Below, piece by piece: positions 52,582 to 64,000 of a stretch of DNA of 64,000 bases (its first letter is position 1; every line of letters starts with the position of its first letter). This DNA is from Tetrahymena elliotti 4EA (taxonomy: Eukaryota > Ciliophora > Oligohymenophorea > Hymenostomatida > Tetrahymenidae): contig JH720354.1 in NCBI GenBank assembly GCA_000231825.2, positions 410,965 to 474,964 on the forward strand, read 5' to 3'. Position numbers and translations under genes: made by a program. The notes under the pieces are model-generated. The model was given only the letters and a program-made list of their open reading frames with translations, was not told the DNA's origin and did not search any database.

Positions 52582-54921
52582 TCATTTGATATATTGTATT
52601 GAGCCATTAGGAAATACAATGATGATATACTCAAAGCAATTTATTACAGCTAAAGGACAGATATCCATTTATTTGTTATTTAAAACTTTATTTACTTAAA
52701 ACTACTGGTTGTCACTTTAATTACTCATTTACATATTATTTTAATTGACTTATTAATCCCTAACTTAAAATAGTTCATTATCAAATGACCTAGCTGTATT
52801 TTACTAATTAAAAGTTTATCTATTATTTTAGTAATATGGATTTTATTAAATGTTTCTTTAACTTTATTAATACAATTATAATTATTAATCCCAAGTTTGA
52901 GAAAATGAGTTGTTTTGCTGAGAAATATTTATTAATTAGCTATTTTATCTGTTCTAATTAGACTAATTTTAAGATGAGAATAAAGTCTAAACATTTTGGT
53001 AATTAAATTCGCTTTACATACTGCTTGTTCTTCTGCTTAAATTGATAGAATTTTAGAGCTAATTACTACCTTAATTATTATTTGTTTGAAAAGCTTAATA
53101 TCTAATATTCTATGATGTTAAAAACTAAAAGTCATATTAAATCTAAAATTAAATATTAGGATAATTTAAATAAATTTCAAATTGATTTTAAGCTTGCTAT
53201 TAACTTTACTATGTCTAACAAGATATTGGGATTGTTTTCAGTCTTTTTTTATCTATGAAATCATAGAAGAATATGGTGTTTTAATTATAAAATGGAACTG
53301 CAGATTAGTTATAAAACAAATCAAAATATTATACCATTTAAAAGTTTAACTTTATATCTATTTAACCATCATAATCCCTCTAAAAGAATGTTTCATTATG
53401 TTTTCCTTAGATCATCATTAAATATTATTATTATTAATTTTCTTTTTTTGGGTTTTTTATTCTTTTTTAGGTACTAAATGCTTCGTTTAAATTTAAAGCC
53501 ACACATTGAGTGTACATTTTTTGTACAACACTTTAATAAAAGTTTTTTTAAATAAATTTATTGGATACATAATCCCAAAAGCCATAAGTTCCATCTATAA
53601 GATTAATTGCAATAATTTATTTGTAAAATATATTGTCTAAAGTAAAATTATACAACATTGTGCAGCTTACTATTCCCTAAAAGGGGAACTCTTATTGATC
53701 AATATTTCCTTTGAATTAAGAGACTAATTTACTATTTTTAGTATTTAAAATAATCAAACTGGCATCTTCTAAAACCACAATGAGCAGAGGTGAATTTTTA
53801 ACACAAAATATATCTTTATAAACTTAAATTTTATCAGGAATATTAATTCTATCTTTTTTTAATTTTCCAAATATCCTTTCAATTACATAAATTTCAAAAT
53901 CAAATATAATAACACCAGGCAGAATCGAGTCTCTTATTTCCAAATAAAGCAACAAAGCAATTTTATTTTCATTTATTTTATCTATCTTCATAATAAAAAC
54001 ATTCTCTCTGAAAGTAAGTTTGTTTAAAATTTGTCTTTAATCAATATCATAATAGTAAATTGTTTTATTATTACTAAAAGCTATTAAGTTACTAGAAAGT
54101 CTCACAAATGATACTACCACCTTCCCATTTTCTAAATCAGATAAGAATGAATATTAAAATATGCCAGCATTTAGCTCTGATTGAATTTCTTCATCTTCTT
54201 AATTTTAATTCATATTATTTTCACCTTCATCTTTCAGCCCATCTCTGAATATTTTTTCTTATCTCTATGACATTTCAAATAAATTGTCTTAATAAATAAT
54301 AATCCCTAATAGATTCTCTAAATTATACTCTTATTTTTGAACTTGTTATAAAACACTTTATGCAGTTTCTTGTATTTTTATGAATTAGCACTCTCTTTCT
54401 ATCAAATCTTTTTAAATCCTTTACTAAATATTACTTTTATTGTATTTCTCTAAAGTTTCAAATTGATTTTAATCATTAAATTTGATTTAAATATTATTAA
54501 TCTATTTTTCAATTTCATCTAATTCCTGTTTTTCCATGTTTAATATCGAATTTTCAATTTTTTTAATCACTCTCCTCATTTGATTAGTCCTCTCAATTAC
54601 TGCACTCTCGCGTTGAGCAAGCTATGTCTTTTCAAAATCCATCTTAAATTCAAGGTATTCGTCTAGGGTTTAAACTCCTTTTGCCTTATGAGGATTATTT
54701 AAAATACATTAAGAGCACAGATAATGTTTACTTTATAAGACGTCTGTAAAATAAACAAATTCTATTTTCCTTTTATGCTATTGGCACATTAAATAATCTA
54801 CACTTGATTGGCTTTCTTAATTATCAATAATTGTTTCTATCTACTAAGATATTTCAATATTTTCAGAGTTCATTTCATTTGTATTCTTTGTTTAATGTAA
54901 ATCATTCTGGTTAAAATCCAT
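52582..54921 (-). CDS. B-box-like, coiled-coil protein with Q/N-rich C-terminus
   Basis: Single open frame of 780 codons from ATG 54921 to TGA 52582-52584, giving 779 residues with no intron. Residues about 50-95 hold a Cys/His cluster: CQQHKRK..., then YLCSQCILNNPHKAKG, resembling a B-box zinc finger. A coiled coil follows at about 100-210, as in TRIM-like proteins. Residues about 250-470 are beta-rich, with repeated strands such as YYYDIDQRQILNK, GVIIFDFEIYVI and GTYGFWDYVSNKF that recall a WD40 or beta-propeller domain. From about residue 560 to 740 the sequence is dominated by Q, N and S, coded largely by TAA and TAG, and would be disordered. The role is unknown; a scaffold or RNA-granule type protein is possible. 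Confidence 0.87.
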
Positions 54922-56039
54922 TTTTAATTGCAATTTTATTATTATCTCAATACCTTCTTAGCTTAATTATTTAAAGCTTGATTAAGCTGTATCTGATTTT
55001 TCTTTTTTCTGATATGATAATAATTATTTAGCTAAATGAAAATATCTTAGAATTTCAATAATACAGAAAAATGTAAATAAGTTTATGATTACCAAATAAT
55101 TTATTTTGAATTCTTCTCATTTTTGCTCGTTAATTTTTTTATTCTAACTCATTCAAAATTTGGTAATCTTAATTTTTAAAAAAGTTTGTATTCACGAAAG
55201 CAGCTTCAAAGATATTTATTGAAATTATCTTAGTTATTATAAAAAGATAATCATAGCACGAAATGAATTTAAAATTTGAATAAAATCCTCTGAAATAAAA
55301 AGATAAATTATTATTTTATCTCCTTCAATTGAAATAATTTTTTTTCACTTAATTTTGATTTAATATCATAAAAATAGTTACTGTATGAATGTTTAATAAG
55401 AGTTTGCTTAAAAAAAGATCTTAATTAGTTTTTTATCTGAAGAATTTATAAATAAAATAATTTTTTTTAAAGAAAATATCTAAATGGCTAACAGAAACAA
55501 TTTATTATTATTATTTATATCTTTTAAATTATTAGTTGGACTCTCCTTAGGATTAATGATTGTTTGAGAGTAATAATTAAGAAGAGTTTTAAGTTTAGTG
55601 GTATAATTTAATCTTATTAGTATCTTTTTTGTTTTGAGTACTACAAAAATACCTACTATTTCTTAAATAGCTTGACTATTTTGATTTTTTAATTGGTCAA
55701 AATAAAAAATTTCCTAATTTAGAAATTTATATAAAAAAGTAATAATACTTGTTAAAACTGTATGTAGCCTTAATAGGCAGTACCCTAGGGTATACTATAT
55801 ATATATAATTATTCAATTAATAATAATTAATCTTTTTATTTATTATTTATTTTTTGATTAAGAAAGCAAAAATATAGAACTAATAAAACTCAGATTTTTT
55901 TTGTTCATTCTATTTAATATTTTTTACTCTTGAAATACAACTAGATATGTAAAAAATTTCATTTTGGAATTGAAATATAAATCTCAGAAATCTTTTTCAT
56001 AAAAGTACACATAAAGATACCCCTTCTTTAATAAATATA
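54922..56039. other. Intergenic (divergent promoters)
   Basis: AT-rich region between two divergently transcribed genes, with a short (AT)n run near 55795-55810. No gene is seen. Confidence 0.6.
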
Positions 56040-59000
56040 ATGAAATAAACATTTTTCAGATTGAGTTTGATTCTTATCAAAATGATTATTGTCTAAGCTT
56101 CTTGCCCATACATGATACCCATTCTATCTACTATCAACTAATTTAGCTGTGAGCTGATGCAAGTATCTTAGTAAGAAGAAGGGGCTTCAATTCTACAAAG
56201 TTAGTAGCCAAACATATTTAAGATTACAACAGTTGGGTGGTACAGACTTATAGGGAAATCAAACCAAAATTATTTGCTAATACAAGCTAGGAATAGCGTA
56301 TCAGAGAATTTTATTAGAATAGCTTATAATCCAGTCAAAATGCACATTTTATGCACAATTCTAGATGAAGATTTAACAATATTAGATATTACAAAGCAAT
56401 TCTAAACTTAAATGTAAGATAAATGGTTTTTTATTAGAATAGGAATTAATTTATAAGATTAATTTAGTAATAAAAGTTTTATATATTACACTATCATTTA
56501 TGAATAAGATAGCTATATCACATAATAACTCATTAAGACACCTGTTTTTAATGTGTTTGATAATTAAAATTTTTAGTATTTATATGGATCTTCTAGCTAT
56601 TATCCATATAGCAGGTCTTGTGCAGTATCAAGATAGGTAAACTTATTTGAAAAAGCTATTTATTTTATTTAGTATCATTTTAAATAATTTAGGTTTTAGC
56701 TTTTATTGGATAATCAAATAATTCTAATGAAGGACCTTTAAAAGAAATATCTTAATTTGAAATGTTTATTTTACCTAAGCTTTTTCTACACTTTAATTTT
56801 TTCATGGCTTCGTCTCTCCATTTTTTAAATAACTTGAGTGAAAATTTGAAAATGTGTTAATTAAATTTAAAACTATTTTAGTCTTAAGTTTTATATCCAT
56901 ACTTTGCTTTTAAATATTTTAGTTCATTTGTTTTAAACAAAATAATAGATTTAGAATCTGGTATTGTTTTATCATTTGATTTAAATATTAGTAATACTAA
57001 TTAATTAACCTAACAGATTTATCTTCTTCAGTTTATTTCTTAATATTATGACTTCAAAAAATAAAAAAATGAAGATATATATTGGTACTCTTTTGGGTTT
57101 ACTACTAATTTAATGCTTTACGATATTTTTCTTGATGAAAATTAACAATATAAAACAGGTATTAATTAGTCATTTGAGCTAAATAAGTGGCATAGAATAG
57201 TAATTGCCATTTAATTTAAATTTAATTAAATTATAAGATTTTTATATATCAATGGAAATCTAGAATCTACATTTTATTTAAAAAACCCTAACCTTTTTTT
57301 ATAAGCAACACTATGGTTTGCCAATGCATAAGAAATAGCTTTGCAAGTAAAAATAGGATCTTTAAAAGTTTATTTAGGGGGGTTTATCCAATAATGTGAT
57401 GATTATAGTTTAAAAATTAATGAATAAGAGAGCTTGTTTTGTGGAAATTCTTCTGATTTTTTAGAATTAGCATAAAATTTTACTTGCAAATCTAATTGCT
57501 AAAGCCCTTTTCAAAATTTACCAGATTCAAAATCTAAAATATGCTCTTTTATTCCTAATTAAGGACTATGTGATAAAGTTTTAAGCACAGGAAGAGATAG
57601 ATTCTACATAAACGAATGCACCTGTCCATAAGGCTAATACTTTGACTAATACAAAAATTAATGCATCAATTGCCTTTCATATTGCAAAACTTGTAAAAAT
57701 GCTAATTCTTGTGAAGTATTGAATGTTTCAAATTATGAGGGTAAAATTACTTTTAATAAATTAAATTTAACCTATTAAAAAAAATATGAATAAGGATCTT
57801 GTGATAACAAAAGCTTTAATGATGGAAAAAAATGTGTCTCAAATTATATGAAAATAATCAATTAAAAAAACTAAAAGTTTCAATTTGATCTCACTAAAAT
57901 TACTTGCTCAAAATAAGTTAAAGATAATGAGAAACAGTATTCAATTAAAGATGATTCATTAAAAATAGGACAATCCTCAAACTCTTTTTTTTTCTCTCTA
58001 AGTTTTTATTTAAATATAGCCAATCCCTAATCTAGTGATGTTTACTCAATTTGTTATTTGAAAAACGAGAACGATCACGTATTTTCCATAATTTCTTAAG
58101 TCAATAGTCAGTTACTTCTTGAGCTATAATTTATTGATTCCTCTTAAAAAACTCTGTTGAAAGCTCACATAGAACCTAATACTGACATTTGGATTGGTAT
58201 TTATTATGATTATGTAGGAATTATTCTTTTGGTGAAGTAATAATATGAGCAAAATTCTTTTTATACTTCAAATATTAAAAATATCACTAAATTTAACTTA
58301 AATGATCCATAATTAATAATTGGTATTCAATCACCATTATTTCCTAGCAGTTATCCCTTGTGTGGCAAGTTAGGTACAAACAACTGGATAATTTAAGGTA
58401 ATTTTAAATTGTAAAATCCTGAATAAATTTTATTTATGTGATAAATAGGAGATGAAAGCATGAGATTTTTTTCAAATTAGTTACTTCAATTTTCAAAAGA
58501 AGACTTAAAATTGATTACAGATTTTAACTTTTTAGATTACAAAAAAGAGTTTTAAGGAAATTAACATTTTTTTGCAAATAAATTTGATCCAAATCTAACA
58601 TTTAGTTTGTAAGATGAATCTAGTTTCTCCTTTAATGAGGTGAAAGGGTTTTTATTAAATAAAGGTAGAGCAATAATAAATTTAAATTAAGTCTTAAACT
58701 AATATCCATTTGTCATAAAAATTTCATTTTCTGTGAATAAGTTTTAGCAATGTATATAATAATTTTACTCACTCGTGACAGTTATTAGCAATAAGAATAC
58801 ACTTTTCACACTTGGCGTGAAATCATATTATCTTGATTACAAATATTTTTTGGAGGCTTGCTCTAAGGATGGATATTGCTAAAAATTTCCTAATATTTAG
58901 ATAAATTATTTGGACTCAAATATTATATGTAAAATTCATTTTTTTATTAGCAATTCACTGTTTAATAAAGAAATTTTATTCTGTGTTGAGACCAAGGATA

Positions 59001-61913
59001 AAAATTATATCCAAGAATTAGTGAACTAAACTAAACTATTTAAAACAACTTCAGAATTTTTTTATTGTATGATTATAAATTTCACTTTTACTTCTCTTTT
59101 TTTCTTAACCACACAAATCTACTTTCTACTACTGATTTAAATTCAATTTAATAGTTATTTTTTTAATCCATTGAAATCAAAATAATATATTTTATCAATA
59201 TTAGTATTAGAGGTATAATCTTTGAAATATTCAGAAAATCTAAAGTCAATTAAGTTAAAAATTATCCTTAACTATATTTAAGATGAAATAGAACTATAAA
59301 TTCCACAGAATTAATTTATCAGCTCTCCATTGTTTTATAATATAATTTTAGGTGGAACTTATGAATTTTTTGATGATCCAATTGTTTATTACTCAACACT
59401 TTCAGTTTATCTTGGTGGATTCTATTATGCTACTTTTGATAATTAAGATCCTTGCTTTCTATATATTAATAGAGAGAATTTGATTTGTATTTATCCAAAG
59501 ATAGGATATGCACTCGTAGAAGGTGGATTTGTTATTCCTTCAACTGATTGCAATAAAAATATTCAGTCAAATTAACCTTTATATTTTTATAATATTTACA
59601 CTATGATGTGCTAATATTCAGGAATTGTTTTACCTAATTGTAAAAACATAGATATTAATAGTATGCAATGCACTTAATGTATTGACAGCCAAATGATTCT
59701 ATTATAAAATTGTTAATGTCCCGATGGAATGTATTTTAATCTTAAATAATAAATTTGCTTAAGTAATTTACTTTTCTTTTATTATTTCTAAATGAAATAA
59801 AATTTTCCTTTTCAATTTAAAAAAATTCATTATGTTTAAAAAGGTTGTTCTATTAAATGTAAAACTTGTGAAGAAAATTAAGATAATTGCTTAGAGTGTA
59901 AAGGAACTAATTAAAATCCTCCTTTGTGCGATTGTACTTCATCTAATTATTTCATTGATTCAAATCAAAACTGCTAAAGTATCATTTGTTATCTTTATTT
60001 TTCTTTTTGTTCAGATTTTATTGAACTGTATAAAAATTTAAAAATATTTGATTTTGAATAATTTAGAATGTAGCTCATAATGTGATTCTTGTAATTAAAA
60101 GACAGATTACTGTTTAACCTGTAGTGAAGGAAGAATAAACCCACCAATATGCTACTGTAACCCTGCTTTATTTCTAAACAGCTTTTATGAACCTTTAACA
60201 AATTAATGCCAACCAAAAAAATGTCCTCATAAATGCCTTGATTGTAATAAAAATAATGAATGTATTTAATGTAGAGGTGATCGAATATTGCCCCCTTATT
60301 GTATTTGCAGTGATAATTGTTTTGACGATCCAATAGTTGAGTAAGAGTTGTGTTAAAAATGCTAAGATGGCTACTACTTTAATCAATTATAATAAAAATG
60401 TCTTAAATTGTAGGTTTATTAAAATTAGCTGGGTATTAATGCTACTTTTTCAGAATAATTTAGGAATAATTAATATTAAATAATAATTTCGTTTGATAAA
60501 GAAATTCATTAATTGGAGAGTATAATTAATCAATATGGTGTCAATAATCTATTCGAATTATATATAAGTTAGGTTAATTCTACTTGTTATAGAATGGGAA
60601 AATTTTCTGTTTCTTCTGATAGAAAATAGCTTACATTATATGTAGACATACTATAAAGTATATAGTAAACCACATCTAACTTTTTATTTAAGAGAACTAA
60701 AATCTTTCAAAGTGATTAATCAAATTACATATTAAATGAAATATATAGTTATAGGCCATTTTAATTTGATGTTGGTCCTTACTATTTAATGACTTCTGAG
60801 ACAATTTTGCTTGGAAACATACCTGAAAACTAATAAATTGTTGAAATTGTTAGCTAATTTCAAATTTTGTTCTATATCCTAAGCTCAATTTAGCCTACAT
60901 CTGTATTCATACTTTTAAATACACCAATTCCACCTAATTTGTATTAATTTCTAAGATAATTTGCTAAATTTGTTTTTAAAAATGTACCTGAAGCATAACT
61001 TGATACCATTTAAAAAGATTTTAATATATTTGGATAAAATTTCAATGATTATGTAGAATTAACTGAGTTAGAAAATTTTAAAAGATTTGGATTTAGCAAA
61101 TCAATTTTTGTGAATTGTTTGATGATTATTTCTAAATATGTATTAATAATTATCCTATTAGCAATAATATACTTTGCCAAAGCCAAATATAATTCAGTAA
61201 AATTGTAAAAAATCTAATAAATATTGATTAAAAGAATTAGTGTAGAAAATGAAGTTAATCTGCTCATGCTAACTCTTTCAATTTGCATTTAGTTTTCATC
61301 AATAAATCAATATGAGTATGTTTAAAGATGGAGTTTTTATTTAGCTTTTCTAATGACTTTATTTTTAATTTATACAAATTTATGGTTCTACAAAATGTAT
61401 AATTCTTTATAATTTGAGCAAAACAAAAATAAATTAGAAATGCTTTATGAGAAACTGAAAGATGTAAAACAGTTAAAGTATTTTGCTAAAAATATTTATT
61501 TTTTAAACTATATCAAATAGATTATAATTATCTTACTTATTTTCTTAATAACAGGATATCCTAAAATTATTTGCATATCTGGTTGTATTTTGAACATATT
61601 TACAGCTTTAATAACAGGGTATTTGAGACCTTACAAATATCTTTACATATCTATGATAAATGTGATGGGAGATATTACATAATCAACTATTTGGGTATTA
61701 ATGATTTTGATCATTAAATTCAATAATACATATAAATCAGATGTGGTTTTAGAAGCAAGTGATGTTAATTATTATCTCAAACTAGGATACTATTCTTAAA
61801 TAATATTAACCATATTTAATGGCCTTTATTTAATTGATCTATTCTTTTAAAGTATTTTCATTCCTCTCTACTACGCAATCAAAAAAAAAGTGCCTAAAAA
61901 AATAAAGAATTGA
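56040..61913 (+). CDS. Giant cysteine-rich membrane protein with laminin-G-like region
   Basis: Four exons; introns 56637-56692, 58398-58448 and 59979-60066. They leave 1893 codons, 1892 residues. A hydrophobic N-terminus (SLILIKMIIVQAS) fits a signal peptide. A concanavalin/laminin-G-like stretch lies near 57080-57400 (YWYSFGFTTNLMLYDIFLDE, LNKWHRIVIAIQF, FLYINGNLEST). Cys-rich modules follow at 57590-57720 and in a dense array at 59840-60410 with CxxC pairs (CKTCEENQDNCLECKG, CDSCNQKTDYCLTC, CLDCNKNNECIQC). About six spans fill the last 300 residues (61100-61890), including ITGYLRPYKYLYISMIN, and the end is basic. The plan resembles the proteins at 32796 and 38114 but is larger. It is probably on the cell surface; ligand and function are unknown. 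Confidence 0.9.
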
Positions 61914-62559
61914 TTATACTAGAAAAATATGATTTAACCATTTCTCTTTTCTCAACTTTCTATTTTTACTTGACTTGAAATTATTATGTTGAATTTAGAG
62001 GATTTATTATTACATATTGATTGATATATATGAACAACTTTTATTTTACCTTACATCAAAATTCGTCCTTCAAATTTTTAACACATTTTTTATTTTATTT
62101 AGGCCTTATTATCTTATTTTACAAAATTTTAATAAAAATGGTTTCATATTTAATTAAACTTACTACTTTATATTTCAGTTAATCAATTTAAGATAATAAA
62201 GATGTTAGAATTTTTATTTTTTTCCACATCCAAAAGAGAAAATGAAAAAATGAATTCAAAATAAAGTTTTGATATATTTCCTTTTAACCTTATTTTATAA
62301 CCAACTCCCTTTGATTTTACCTCTATTATAAAGAAAATATTTGATTTAATGAATATAACAGTATATTTTTTCTTAATGGGAAGTGAATTGATGAAGAGAT
62401 ATTTGAAAAACTAAAATTTTTTTTGTTACATTTCTTCCAAAAATATTAATAATAATTTCAAAATACTTTGTAAAATATAAGAAATAATGGAACTCAAAGC
62501 ATCTAATTTAATTAAATATAAAGTAATAGTTTGACACAATGAATAAAAGCCTAAATAGT
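61914..62559. other. Intergenic
   Basis: AT-rich, with no supported gene. It may include the edge of the transposon remnant that follows, but I found no terminal inverted repeat. Confidence 0.5.
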
Positions 62560-63490
62560 ATATTACAAATGAATTAGGGATACATAGATAATGAATTTAT
62601 CGAATTCTTGAAAAATTTGAGAATACAGAATCTGTTGAGATAGATTTAAGATAGTACAATGGTTAGCAGATAGTACAATTTATAAATTACTAAATGAGAT
62701 AAGAAACTTTATCATATCTCCCTGTATTTGTATTATTTATTTTAATAAACATAAAATTCTCTAAATTGGTTAATTTTGATTATATGTAAGAACAAAGTAG
62801 TGATTTAAGAAAAGGGATAGCCATAGAAAGAGGAAAAAAACACTTGAAACTAATCTATCTAGAACAACTCAATGGGGACTTGAAAAAAGTATAAAATTAG
62901 GAAAATAATTGCATAAAGGATACCAGGAAGTGGTAGATTAAGTCTCTTTGATGCAAAAGATAGTAAAAAATATAAAGAATCTCAAAGAATAAATTACTTT
63001 CATAGGAAATCGATACAGAGAGATTCTTAAATTTAATGGTTAAATGAATGCAAAATAACTTTAAATCATTTAGGAATTTGAAATGTATTAAAAGAGAAGA
63101 TGATTGTTTGTTAGATGAAATATTCCTCTATGAAAATTAAAAAAACTATGATGCAACTTTAATCAAATGGATTGTGATTGATGATTTAGGTCGAATTAGA
63201 ATGAAATAGCTTAATAAAGATAAGAAAGCTATTAATTCAAAATGCTTTGTTAATTAAGTATTAAAAAGACATCTAATTGTTTTCAATAAATTTAATAAGG
63301 ACTTGGATTTTTTAATAGGAGAATACTCCTATTCGTAATTTAGAGTATACATAAAACTACCTAACAAATAATAACATCAATTGCCTAGATTTGCCTGCAA
63401 GATCACCAGATCTTAGACCATTGAAAACATCTGGTTGTGGCTTAAAAATAATATTTCAAAAAAATAAAATAAAATCTGGAAGATAAATTT
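62560..63490 (+). pseudogene. Decayed Tc1/mariner-type transposase
   Basis: Fragments of a Tc1/mariner transposase appear in several frames. RILEKFENTESVE (from 62600) resembles the end of the paired helix-turn-helix, GSGRLSLFD (62926-62952) resembles the GRPR linker, and NCLDLPARSPDLRP (63379-63420) followed one base out of frame by IENIWLWLKNN is the hallmark SPDLNPIENxW region of the DDE domain. The one-base shift at about 63419 and other frame changes show it is not functional. A DLRKGIAIERGKK piece near 62800 lies after the first helix-turn-helix piece, the reverse of the normal order, so parts may be rearranged or come from two copies. Terminal inverted repeats were not found. Confidence 0.8.
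62560..63490 (+). mobile_element. Tc1/mariner transposon remnant
   Basis: This interval carries the broken transposase. In ciliates such elements are usually confined to the germline micronucleus and removed from the macronucleus. Its presence means either that the sequence is germline DNA or that the fragment is retained in somatic DNA. Confidence 0.6.
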
Positions 63491-63670
63491 GGAATGAAAA
63501 GTTAAATGACACTAAAGAATTTGTGGAATTATGAAAAAATTTTTGTTAGTAATTTAGAAAAAGATTAAATGAATGTATTATAAATCAAGGCAATATTATA
63601 AATTATTGATTGTATGCTAAATGTTCAAATCATATATCAGTATGTCCTTATAATTTTAAATATTTTCTTG

Positions 63671-64000
63671 ATGGAACAAATTTTAATTAGATGGACTGTA
63701 AAGGGAAAAGTATGGCCTAGAACCAGAATTAAAAATAAATAGGCCATTACTCATTTTTCTAAAGAAATAATTACTGTAAAGTCTTTGATTTTCAACGTCT
63801 TAACTACTGATTAATAATCAGAAGAAAATGAATTTCCATTGAAAAATATTAGAAATTAAATAAAAAGAAACAACAATATTATTTCAAATTCATTGTTATT
63901 TCTTAAAGATTGTTTTAAAAATATTCAAAACAAAACTTAAGTAAAAAGATTATTTAATGATAAATATCAAAATGATTGGTAAAAAATAACTATTAAATCA
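63671..64000 (+). CDS. Start of an unassigned gene, cut by the window edge
   Basis: From ATG 63671 the frame stays open to the edge: 110 codons with a coding-like mix (WTVKGKVWPRTRIKNKQ, FLKDCFKNIQNKTQVKRLF). No TGA is met. It is basic with no membrane span in view. It starts about 180 bases after the transposase remnant and could belong to a neighbouring host gene or to a second element. No family is recognised. Confidence 0.5.

Noticed and set aside
53292..53477. Plus-strand frame of 61 codons that looked like the end of a gene starting near 52841
   Set aside because: It needs two in-frame TGA read-throughs, and the opposite strand carries an unbroken 780-codon gene through the same bases.
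59995..60386. Two minus-strand frames of 112 and 63 codons
   Set aside because: They are antisense to the Cys-rich exon of the 56040-61913 gene, whose CxxC pattern is clearly real.
60414..60463. A fourth GT...AG intron in the 56040 gene
   Set aside because: Removing it breaks the frame, while reading through keeps it open and makes the total length a whole number of codons.
1..64000. CRISPR arrays, bacterial operons, rRNA genes
   Set aside because: None is present; the code, introns and dynein gene show a ciliate nuclear genome.

Overview
This is nuclear DNA from a ciliate, most probably an oligohymenophorean close to Tetrahymena. It is extremely AT-rich. Every convincing gene uses TAA and TAG as glutamine and only TGA as stop, so standard-code ORF calling breaks real genes into pieces. 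Introns are GT...AG, mostly 50-100 bases, with two of about 400. The gene models for five multi-exon genes give whole numbers of codons after intron removal, which supports the code and splice assignments. I saw no telomeric repeat, rRNA or chromosome-breakage sequence.

Layout. 1-1439 (-): a peroxiredoxin-like domain that has lost its catalytic residues, apparently joined to a truncated-haemoglobin-like domain that runs off the left edge. 3399-5675 (+): a tail-anchored coiled-coil, Q/N-rich protein. About 6480-10170 (-): a leucine-rich-repeat protein with repeats spread over many small exons. 11196-12275 (-): a PARG-like protein. 13059-13946 (-): an unassigned 295-residue protein. 14921-29627 (-): one axonemal dynein heavy chain gene filling nearly 15 kb. 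30338-31369 (-): four tRNA-Ile(AAT) genes. 32796-36425 and 38114-41760 (+): tandem paralogues encoding cysteine-rich, multi-span membrane proteins. 42649-43393 (-): a catalytically intact 2-Cys peroxiredoxin. 43832-47291 or beyond (-): a PARP with an H-Y-E catalytic triad. 48405-49911 (+): a GPN-loop GTPase of the GPN2 type, preceded by a tandem duplication. 50413-51849 (-): a multi-span membrane protein. 52582-54921 (-): an intronless B-box-like, coiled-coil protein with a Q/N-rich tail. 56040-61913 (+): a 1892-residue cysteine-rich membrane protein. 62560-63490 (+): a decayed Tc1/mariner transposase. 63671-64000 (+): the start of an unassigned gene cut by the right edge.

Most genes are unrelated housekeeping or surface functions. 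Two pairings stand out. An ADP-ribose writer (PARP) and a putative eraser (PARG-like) lie about 32 kb apart. An intact peroxiredoxin and a degenerate, globin-linked peroxiredoxin lie about 42 kb apart. The most unusual object is the latter fusion at the left edge.
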